Source: Chaunax sp. Z400 (taxonomy: Eukaryota > Chordata > Actinopteri > Lophiiformes > Chaunacidae). From it: a DNA stretch of 64,000 nt. Shown here in pieces: positions 45,123-54,165 of this stretch (its first letter is position 1; each line of letters begins with the position of its first letter). Location of the stretch: contig CM075203.1 of the NCBI GenBank assembly GCA_037577475.1, forward strand, positions 3,235,001 to 3,299,000. The letters are read 5' to 3'. The notes beneath the pieces were generated by a model. That model had not been told where the DNA came from. It did not search any database and worked only from the letters and a program-made list of their open reading frames with translations. A program made the translations under genes and the position numbers.

Positions 45123-46750
45123 TATACACATGACTACAAAACCCTTTCAAAGGTCAGGGGATGAAGGCTCAGCTGACATGCTGAGATTGGACCCCAGTTG
45201 CATTCTGGGGCCCCTGGATACCTGCTGCTGATCGAGCCTCAACATCACCTCAGGCTCCGTTAAATTTCACTGTTTTCTGGTGTAAATAATGATCAGTTCC
45301 ACTCCCAGCTCCAAATGCTCTGCCGGACGCACTGATAAAAAAAAATAAGTTTGAGTCACTGCTTTGCGAAGTTTAAAACATTTTCTACTGTTAAAAGTGT
45401 GAGATTTTGCTGATTTTGCCAAACTGTCCTCAGAGCGTTCGTCTAAAGCCTCCAGTAAACGTCTGCACTGGTAGCCGAGAGCCAAAGCCTTTGATTGAAC
45501 ACTTTCCTGTTGTTTTTCTGCACTGTGTCCAACTTCACACACTCCAGACAGACACTCCATCACTCCCTCATTGAGAGCGGCTGTCACAAGCAGACCGGTC
45601 GACACCGGACTCAAACACTCTGAGCCTGTTGCTGTCCTTCAGCGCTAAATACAGAATGTTCATTCTACACACAAGCTTATTATTTGGGTTTGAGGGAGCG
45701 AGCCATGTGGTGTTGATCTATATTAGCTGAGGCTATTATGAGGCGCTGGGTTTTCCCAGGCAGTGGGTGAGACGTGTTGCTAGGAGACATACAGAGAGAT
45801 CGGGGGTGGAGAACACTGGTGTGATGAGGAAACTGAGTTCACAGCTACTTTCGGCTCCACATTGAAATAACTTAGTTGTGCCCACTAGCAGAATATTGAT
45901 TGACAAAATAGTTGTAATTTGCTCTTTTTGATCTTATGACCATATTTTTTTAAGCTTAAACTGCCTCAGATGTACAAAGAGCAGGGTTTTAATTATATTT
46001 CTGCTTAAATATATATATGATATTTATTTCTAAAGCAGCAATGTAAATAATGAGCACAGTTGGTATTTGGTGGCTGCAAACCCAGAGTTGAGTTGAACTT
46101 TCAGACAGTGGGACATATTTCCTCACGTTCACCTCTAAATCTGTGATAGTTAAATGTAGGTTGTGCATGATTTAAAATCAATACAGACTTTGGATTTTGA
46201 TGCATTTTGCTGCACAGCATTGGTTGATAGATGAGTCTTTAGTTTTACAGAGTGGCGCTGAAGGCGTCATGTCTAAAGCCATGCTGCCCTCCTCTGGATC
46301 TGACTGTCAGTGCATCCCTGCCTGTCACATCACTCTGCCTGGATGAGTAATTACCAGAGTCATCAAACCTGTGGCTATAAATTTCAGGACAAATTAATAG
46401 TTTGACATTTTGACACCACCAGCACCCTACTGTATTAAATTATGTCCATATCGTCTTTGCACCAGTGAACTGAGGAGGCAGTTATTTAGTGGGTGAGATG
46501 AAATATCTCTGTTTGCTGAATCTCATTTAGTGGATCTGCTGCGTTTCTGTCTTTTAAAAACCCCAGTAGGAAACCCTCTCTGCAGCTCATGGTGAGTCCA
46601 GCAGAGTGTGGTTTTTTTGGCTCTAACAAACAAGTAACATCTGATCTCTCCGAGGATGTAATCAGAGGCGGAGGTGTAAATCTGCCCAGCAGCGGGGGAG
46701 ATTTAAGCTAATGCAACCTGCAGCAGAGAAGCAGAAGGCCAGGCTGGCTG

Positions 46751-46753
<3 letters not shown>

Positions 46754-46782
<29 letters not shown>
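46754..46782. repeat. (CT)n microsatellite
   Basis: Uninterrupted CT run. Confidence 0.95.
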
Positions 46783-46785
<3 letters not shown>

Positions 46786-47091
46786 CAGCCTGCTGTCTGC
46801 AGGGCTGCCTCCTTAGCTCCTGGAGACAGACTGGCAGGGCCAGCAGTAATTGGACAGAGGGGAGTACACAGAGAGGAACATCTAATTAAGTCAGGAGCAA
46901 GTTCTCCTCCTCGGGCCTCGCGGGTATGAATACCTTTATTATTTATGTGCTGCTGTATTGATAAGTTGAAATTTGATCCTAATGCCTTTGAAAGCAAACT
47001 TGAACTCTCCCTCAACTCTAATATGTTTTGCTTTCTGTTAAGTCTTTAGAATGATGTGCAAAGTTTGTTTTTCATACATGTTTCACCTGAA

Positions 47092-47124
<33 letters not shown>
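47092..47124. repeat. (ATT)n microsatellite
   Basis: Eleven ATT units. Confidence 0.95.
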
Positions 47125-47920
47125 TTATATTACATCTTTAAGGAGTGTATCGTTGGCCTCACAGATGTATTCCTTCATGCAGAGTCCTTGCATTGTGCTG
47201 CAGCTCAGTGTGGCTTTAAAATTGTGCACATTTATTTTATTAAGATCGTTATTATAAGTTGTTAAAAAAGGACACAATGTGAGCTTTTAAGCATTTAATC
47301 AAATACCCGTTATTCACGCCTTAAATTCTTGAACTGATTCTTGGTGAAAATCCTCTCCTATTTAAAGTGTTTCTTGCTGTGGATTCATCTTTGGCATCTG
47401 GAAGAATAAAAACCGGTGTGTGTGAAGGGATGGAGGGAGTTCCTTCTGCCCGATCACAACATTTCACTGTTAATCTCATCAGGACTGCAGAGCAGTTACG
47501 TTTCTGCAAAGAGACACTTTAATTTTAAAGCATCACCCTCCATCCAGGTTGATCAGCTGTTTGCCCTCAAGCTTCTGCTCAGTCTTTGTTCCTCCACTAG
47601 GGGGAGACTCTGAGAAGGAAAAGCCTCATGGCTACATACAGTCATAACTCTGTTTACTCAGAATTAATGACATTATCTGGGCCTCCTATGATTTTATTGG
47701 CCTTAAGTGCATCTAATGGTCTGGTAATTACGACAAAGCAATAAACAGCTCGCAGATGTCTAACACCTACACCCACATTGTTAAAGCCAAGGCTCTTCTC
47801 AGAAAACAAGCCTTATTAACCCTGAGGGTCTCTGTTGATTCCCGGCTCTAATCCCAGAGGGAAAATGTGCTGATAAATTCTGAATGGAAAGGCAGAAACG
47901 TGGCTGAATCTCACATCACC

Positions 47921-47947
47921 TGCAGCAGCAGCAGCAGCAGCAGCAGC
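47921..47947. repeat. (CAG)n trinucleotide repeat
   Basis: Eight to nine CAG units in intergenic DNA; no gene context. Confidence 0.95.
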
Positions 47948-48539
47948 TAGTCTCTCTGCTCTCAGCCTGAAGGGAGGCTCTCTGACCCCGCTGTGATTGA
48001 CTTGATCCTCTGAAAGAAAAGCTCCCTGACCTCAGAAAGCTGGAGGAAACTGGGGATGGAGACAGACATGGCAGGGCAACAATAGACACCATCACCCCCA
48101 CCTCTTTCACACACACAGTCAGCATGTTTGAATTATTACTTTACAATGACACGAGGGCTTAAGGTTGTCATGTTGGGGCCACTGAACTTAAGAGAAGAAG
48201 AAAAGATGGAAAACTTTGAGTGATGGCTGCTCCAACAGAAAAATACTACTTTTTTTAAGATTATTTAAATATTAAAAAATAAATATTTAATAATACATTT
48301 TTATTTTATTATATTACATATTATTATAATTTTTTATTATCCTTATGGAACTTTATATTATTACAGACCTGGATTATTATAATATTCTTGATTTAAAGGT
48401 CAAAAGGGATCATGATGTACGTCATCAACACAAACCTCCTTTAAGGTTTCGAATATTTAAATGTCATCCTGAGGTGGATCGTTGCATTTTTTTTTTCTTC
48501 ACTGGTCTCCAGTCAGCAGTAATTAGCTGTACTGGTTGT

Positions 48540-48790
48540 TAGACACCTAACAGGTTGTGTTGTTTTCATCTGGGGGGGTTAAATGCCACCTCCCCCTGGA
48601 GTCCACTGCTTGCCGCTGCTGTACAGCCTGTGGTGGGGACAACACCTCGGAGCCAAACAATTACATCAAGGTCACGGAGAGGAGGAATGTTCTGCCGATT
48701 AGTGCGGGGCTCCAGAGGCAACCTGCGGGGCCCAGGCTTCATAAAGATGACCGCAGACCAACTCGATGCGTTCAAATAAAAAACGGACTC
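48540..48790. promoter_or_regulatory. Candidate enhancer island upstream of foxi1
   Basis: A GC-richer block between AT-rich stretches about 1.5 kb before foxi1. Contains CCAAACAATTACATCAAGG and TCAAGGTCA (48666-48674), an extended nuclear-receptor half-site (ERR/NR5A type). Open frames on both strands look fortuitous. Function is inference. Confidence 0.3.
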
Positions 48791-49898
48791 TTTGCCTTCA
48801 ACTGTCCTCAAAACGCCTCAGACAGAGATTTAAGGTTCCAGAAGCAAACCTTGAAGTGAAATATTAGTTTGTATTCAATCAGAAAACAGGTCACTTTGCT
48901 CTCAATCGAAACTGGGATAATTTTCCCTGCCAGAGGTCGACTCTAGAAACCACCAGGGTTTACATTATTGTCCCTGTGGCCAAAATGAGTCAATTTGCGT
49001 AAAAGTCTTATTTTATCAGCTAAATCACGAGCTCCATATTTTTACACAATGACATAAACTTGTTGGTTTGGTGAAAATGTGAAACTAGATCTAAAGTTAT
49101 CCTCATTTTTTTTTATTATCCCCATGTTTTTCTGACCTTAGAACTTTTCACAGATACCATAAAAAATAAATGTTATTACTTATCTGTTTATGCTCTTAAA
49201 ACAGCCTTTATTTATCCAGTTCAAAAGTAGGAGAGAGCTAATTGGTCACTGTAATTTATTTAATTCGTCTTTGTTGTAATGTTCACAAAGGTTAATTTAA
49301 CAGAGTGACGTAATCCTACATTAAATCTGTTTATTAACGGGCAGATACAGTGTGACCAGCTTCCCTTTTGGAAGTGTTCTGGGGTTATTATTTTTTCCAC
49401 GAGTCACTTGTTGACACTAAACTTGCGGCACTTGTGAAGCGTTTATTGCAAACGGATTTCTCTCCAGAGACGGTGGCTTTTTACACACGCATGCGGGTCT
49501 CCGTTGTTTGGGTTTGACACCGTCCTGCAGAAAGTTCACCGCGTTCAAGCACGGTGACAGTTTGAGCTGTCGCAACCAAGTGTTTAAGTTGTGCTGATTA
49601 AATTAAATTTTAGGCGAACATTTATTTAAAACTGGTCGTGATTTGTTTGTGCGACGAATGGAATGTGTGGAAGAAAAGGAGATTTTCATGGCAGCACAAC
49701 TTGAGGTCCAATTAGATCTAACAATAACAATAACAATAAATAAAATTTAGAAACCCTGAAAGTTCAGCACATCTTTTTCTGTTGATCTTTAAGAGTTTAG
49801 CATATTTACTAAGTAATAACTCCAGTTTGTGTTTCACTTTTTTTATTTTATATAAGAGAAAATCTAAATACAAAGATTTGTTTCCCCATAACCAGCAC

Positions 49899-49949
49899 AG
49901 CTCCAGTGCGTAATTACGCATTGACGTGTCTTAATGTACCTTAATGAGA
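49899..49949 (-). repeat. Left arm of inverted duplication flanking foxi1
   Basis: Contains AGCTCCAG followed by the 14-bp palindrome TGCGTAATTACGCA (49907-49920), then a 15-base unmatched spacer, then GTACCTTAATGAGA (49936-49949). The 22-base and 14-base blocks recur exactly, inverted and in the same order, at 52271-52324. Confidence 0.8.
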
Positions 49950-50121
49950 ACATACCTGAAAATAAAATGAAGCTGAGTACTGCAGTTAAAAGCAGTATCG
50001 GTGCGCATTGATAGGGAGATTGAGTCAATACAAGGGGGGCTGCAGCAGGACAGAGAGGAGGGGTGTGACCATCCCGAAAGTTTTCTTCAATGGGCTACCT
50101 GTAGAGGCTCCGGGCGCTGCG

Positions 50122-50129
50122 CATAAATA
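50122..50129 (+). promoter_or_regulatory. foxi1: TATA-like box of foxi1
   Basis: CATAAATA within GCGCATAAATACTGCGCC, 84 bases before the start codon, predicting a start site near 50150-50160 and a short 5' UTR of about 60 bases. The local context turns GC-rich here. Confidence 0.55.
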
Positions 50130-50212
50130 CTGCGCCCTCTGAGGATGAGTTCAGTCCTGAGGGAGAGACGCAGAGACGAGATTAGATTTTGGGAATCTGG
50201 TCAAAGCGGATT

Positions 50213-50810
50213 ATGAACTCTTTTGGACACCAACCATCCAACCAGCAGACCAGCCCCATTCAGCACCACAGCGCACAGGAGCTCCTGGACATGGCCGTGT
50301 ACTGTGACAACTACGGTGTGTACCAACAGAACCTCCACCACCATCACTCACAGAGGCCGCCGACGCACCCTTCCAGCTACGGCATCGGAGAGTACACCTC
50401 CCCGTCCACGAACCCCTACCTATGGCTGAACGGACCCGGCATCAACTCCTCTCCTTACCTACCAGGGAACAACGGCGCGTCTTATATTCAGTCTGGATAC
50501 GGGTCGAACCAGAGGCAGTTCTTACCGCCTCCCACCGGGTTCGGTGGCGCAGACCTGGGGTGGCTGTCCATATCCAGCCAGCAGGAACTCTTCAAGATGG
50601 TCAGACCTCCTTACTCCTACTCAGCACTGATAGCCATGGCCATACAAAACGCCCAAGACAAAAAGTTGACTCTCAGTCAGATCTATCAGTATGTGGCTGA
50701 TAATTTCCCTTTCTACAAGAAGAGCAAAGCTGGATGGCAGAACTCAATCCGACACAACCTGTCTCTGAACGACTGTTTCAAAAAAGTGGCTCGTGACGAG
50801 GATGACCCCG
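50213..50810 (+). CDS. foxi1: foxi1 exon 1 (N-terminus and most of forkhead)
   Basis: ATG at 50213, donor GTGAGT at 50811, ending in phase 1. It encodes the Gln/His-rich N-terminus and forkhead helices 1-3. The frame stays open upstream to a TTG at 50189, but family conservation begins at the ATG. Confidence 0.95.
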
Positions 50811-51581
50811 GTGAGTCTGGAATATTTGTCCTAATTTATGTTATCATGAGAGACGTTTTTATTAAATCTGCTTCAAGAGAGGCTTGAATCACGTGCGCGT
50901 AAAGATGCCGCGTTTTTCTAGATAAAGCCATTATATTCGTGGACTGTAACTCAGCTAATTGCCGGTTTTGATGGGATTTTAAATTTTGAATTAGTTAGTG
51001 GTGTGAGCCAAAATGAGCTAAACGTTTGTCATCCATATTTAACCATTTCTTTTCCTTATTCAGGTAAAGGAAACTACTGGACGCTGGACCCCAACTGTGA
51101 GAAGATGTTCGACAACGGGAACTTCAGGAGAAAGAGGAAAAGGAGAGCTGATATAAACGGACCTGACAGCACGGCTCTGCCCGTCAAGACGGAAGACGGC
51201 CCGCTCAAACTCTCTGACACCGCCAGCCTCCTCAGCTCCTCCCCGCCCAGCCTGCACGGATCCCCGGCCTCCACAGAGCCTAAGGCGTCCCCGTCTCCGT
51301 CGGCGGAGCACAGCCCGTGTTTCAGCAGCTTCGTGTCCAGCGTGAACTCGCTGCTGGCGGCCAACGGCAGCACCGACGGCTCCCGAGGCGGGGAGCGGGA
51401 CTACGGCTCCGGGCATCTCGTGGGACTCTCTCAGACCAGAGAGGGCATGTCCGGACCGGGCTCCTACTCGCCCTCCCTGAACTCTGACAACAGAATGAAC
51501 TATTACTCATCCGTCCAGAGCCTCTCCAACCATTTTAGCGTCAATAATCTCATCTACGGCCGGGAAGGAACTGAAGTGTAG
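50213..51581 (+). CDS. foxi1: foxi1, forkhead box I transcription factor (2 exons: 50213-50810, 51064-51581)
   Basis: A nuclear winged-helix factor; in zebrafish foxi1 drives otic placode, jaw and epidermal ionocyte fates (established for the family). The spliced product is 371 residues, the usual FoxI length. The ATG at 50213 gives MNSFGHQPSNQQTSPIQHHS, the FoxI1 N-terminus; a His run (NLHHHHSQ) follows. The forkhead domain is about residues 129-225, from MVRPPYSYSALIAMAIQ through recognition helix WQNSIRHNLSLNDCF and GKGNYWTLDPNCEKMFDNG, then the basic RRKRKRR. The C-terminus ends in SNHFSVNNLIYG..., as in other FoxI proteins. The 253-bp intron splits the Gly codon of DDPG|KGNYW. The fish name is kept; orthology to mammalian FOXI1 versus FOXI2 is uncertain because the neighbour is dock1. 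The gene is intact. Confidence 0.96.
51064..51581 (+). CDS. foxi1: foxi1 exon 2 (forkhead wings and C-terminal domain)
   Basis: Acceptor TTCAG at 51059-51063, stop TAG at 51579-51581. It encodes GKGNYWTLDPNCEKMFDNGNF, the basic nuclear-localisation cluster, a Ser/Pro/Gly-rich region, then the conserved end. Markedly GC-rich compared with flanking DNA. Confidence 0.95.
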
Positions 51582-52055
51582 ACTGTTGGGCTGCGTAAAG
51601 AAAAACTAATTTATCACTCATTAGTCCTCACATTTCTTTTGTAGCCTACTGTTATTACTCATATTCTGGTTTAGTGGGCCTCATTGTAAAACTAGCACTG
51701 GAGCTGAACTGGTATTTTCCCACCATAACACTTCTTAACTGGGACATGAATGTTTCGCTGTATTAGAAAGGATTATTGACGTTTAAACGCGCTCCTTTTG
51801 TCCTGCAACGAACTCGTTCATTTATAGAAATGTGACTAATCAACCCTCGGAAACCTGTCACTGAGCTGATGGATACTTTATTTTTTTTATTTTTTTTATA
51901 CTTGTTCGTTTGGGCTTATTGCCTTTTTTTTAAAAGAAGAGGAAATAAATATGTACAGAGATTATTTTCATAAGTAAATACGTGACATGTATTTCAGACT
52001 GAATTGTTTTATTTAAACTCACGTCGATGTTTGAATAAAAGTCATTTATTTTAAC
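51582..52055 (+). other. foxi1: foxi1 3' UTR with two poly(A) signals
   Basis: AT-rich, no reading frame. AATAAA occurs at 51944-51949 and again at 52034-52039 (TTGAATAAAAGTC). Cleavage is likely about 15-25 bases after the second. Use of the first would shorten the UTR by about 90 bases. Confidence 0.6.
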
Positions 52056-52270
52056 TGCATGATTGAGGTTTGTGCGTCATGTTCCTACCTTCATGAAGGT
52101 TGGATGAAAAAAAAAGACATTATTTATCTCATGTTTGTTCCTTTTCATTTTATGAATGATTTTTTTTTCTGGCGAAAATCACTTAAGCGTCACTAGATAT
52201 AGCATCCCAATGCTTTTGCCTCTATTCATTTTAACTGTAATACATAGATTCGTGTTATTTTCAGGTCTAA

Positions 52271-52324
52271 TCTCATTAAGGTACGGACAATGTATTTAAT
52301 CGTGCGTAATTACGCACTGGAGCT
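52271..52324 (+). repeat. Right arm of inverted duplication flanking foxi1
   Basis: TCTCATTAAGGTAC (52271-52284), an 18-base spacer, then a 22-base block (52303-52324) identical to the reverse complement of 49899-49920. Extended by one base on each side, the palindrome here is GTGCGTAATTACGCAC. Weaker similarity seems to continue outward from both arms. Confidence 0.8.
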
Positions 52325-52899
52325 TATTTTGGCTGTGGAAAAACTTTATCATTTTCCTCCTGAGAGACTAACAGAAAGGACTGTAGGGTCACTAAATATA
52401 TATATCAGTCCAATTCTTCTGTCAACTTCCTGGATAGTAATTTTGACATCACTCATTGACGTCATTGTAATCAGTCCTGTATAATTAAATGGGTCAGATA
52501 AGGGCAAAAGATTTTCCAAGTTATGTAACTTTGCCATTTAAAAAAATTCAGTCAGACTTTACAAATATTCGGATTAAGTTCTCAAAAGTTTTGATATTGC
52601 AATAAAGCCCTTAATTCACCAGAGCCTGTCAGGAAATCTGAAGTCAAGTGGCTGTAAGCAGTAAAGTGTGTAAGACAGAGACATTTTCCGCCTGTCACTT
52701 CCAATAGCCCCGTTTCAAAAAGCAACCAGACCTTAAATTACTTCTACAAGGTTCAGAAGTTCAGCTTTTTGTCTGATTTGACTCAGACTGCGCCTGTTTT
52801 ATTTAACAAAACAAAAGCACTTAATTGAGGTTGTGAAATTCAGTTTGTCAAACTTGACAGTAAGGAAAAGTCGGTCAAAAATACTGACAGTATTTCAAC

Positions 52900-53600
52900 A
52901 TTAGATTTCTTTTACATATGTTCAAACTTTCCATCTTTTCTCGTGCTGAGCCTGCAATTATTTATTCAAATACATCACTATTTCAAAGCTGCCACCTGTC
53001 TCCATCATTTCCCAAAGTGTCACGCAAAGCGCTGGCTGCAATGGGATTTTTTTTTTTTTTTGGCCTTGCTCTTGTGGAACAAGAGAGTTCAGCAGCATGC
53101 AATGTTCTTTTGTTGTCCCTGTGACCCGGGGGACACAACAGAAAGCCTGCTATTGGGGAGAAAATATTGCTCAGCCCATGCAGAGGAATAATTCAAGTGA
53201 TTTAACACCCTTGTCCTGTCTTATTTCCAAACAATATGGATATGCACGGAATCAAAGCGGGTAAATAAAAGGAAACACCTCTTAATTGGTTGATAATTGA
53301 AATCACTCAGGCGCTCTGTGGTCTGGAATAAAAGAAAAATTAATTGACAAGACTTTTGTGGCCCTTGTTGGAACACAATGGAGGCTGGCAATTCAAGAGA
53401 TCCCCTCCTGGGCTCAAATGAAAATATTACGATCTGAAGATCTGGGAACAAATTATCTCCCTCTGGCCACATTTTGCTCTATTATCTGTGGAGCAGGGCC
53501 ACGGAGCAGACAAAGAGGATTTTTGTCACACAGGAGCAGGTTCTCACAGAAACTCTTCAGTGTTTCACAATCAGAGGCCTTTTAGTGCTTATTACTGTTA
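52900..53600. promoter_or_regulatory. Candidate conserved non-coding block
   Basis: Repeat-free sequence dense in homeodomain-like cores (TTAATTGGTTGATAATTGAA near 53283, AAAATTAATTGAC near 53336) and SOX-like ACAATGG (53375-53381). No open frame with family character. Conservation is not tested here. Confidence 0.3.
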
Positions 53601-53704
53601 TTTCTTCATCCAGCACTTCAGTCTTTACTATTTTTATTTTAATGTGGAATTTTCAGGAAACAATGATTGAATATTATATTAAAAAACTTTATTAATTCAC
53701 GCAG

Positions 53705-54165
53705 TTCTGGAGGGTAACTAAGTACATTTACTCAGCTACTGTGCTTAAGTAAAAATTTGAGGTACTACACTTGAATATTTCTGTTGACTTCTACTTTATA
53801 ATTCTACTCTGTTACATTTTGGAGCTAATTATACTCCTTTTTACTCCACTACATTGATCTGACAGCTTTAGACACTATAGTTACTTTGCAGACTCAGATT
53901 ATTAATGCAAAATGTAGTCAACTAATAACAGATTTAGCTGCCCTGCAGTATATAAAGTACTTAACATTAATTTACTAGCTGCAACATTAATGATGTGTGT
54001 GCAGTAATTATGCATTCAACAATATATACTGTTTTATTCTTAAATGGGCCATTCTGAGTGAATTATTTTACTTATTAAAATTAAGGTATATTTTGATGGT
54101 AACACTGAGAAACTGTTGCTTAAGTACGTTTTTTAATTCTGAACTTTAAGATGTAACAGAGTTTT
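53705..54165. mobile_element. hAT-like non-autonomous element (GTAACTAAGTACATTTACTC family)
   Basis: GGGTAACTAAGTACATTTAC, GTGCTTAAGTAAAAATTTGA, TTTTTACTCCACTACATTGA and CTGACAGCTTTAGACACT follow the order of a very common fish repeat, from memory. The right end near 54165 is approximate. Confidence 0.55.

Larger units (their letters stand above)
40591..49898. other. dock1-foxi1 intergenic region
   Basis: No gene or RNA recognised in 9.3 kb. Holds a GC-rich minisatellite, a Tc1-type mini-element, CT, ATT and CAG simple repeats and a few unique islands (46780-46930, 47660-47870, 48540-48790) that could be regulatory. Confidence 0.6.

Noticed and set aside
48240..48545. Possible LINE relic (peptide TDLDYYNIL)
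   Set aside because: Only one weak RT-like phrase in very AT-rich DNA, with no other motif in order.
50189..50212. Upstream TTG-initiated extension of foxi1
   Set aside because: TTG starts are not expected here and FoxI conservation begins at the ATG at 50213.
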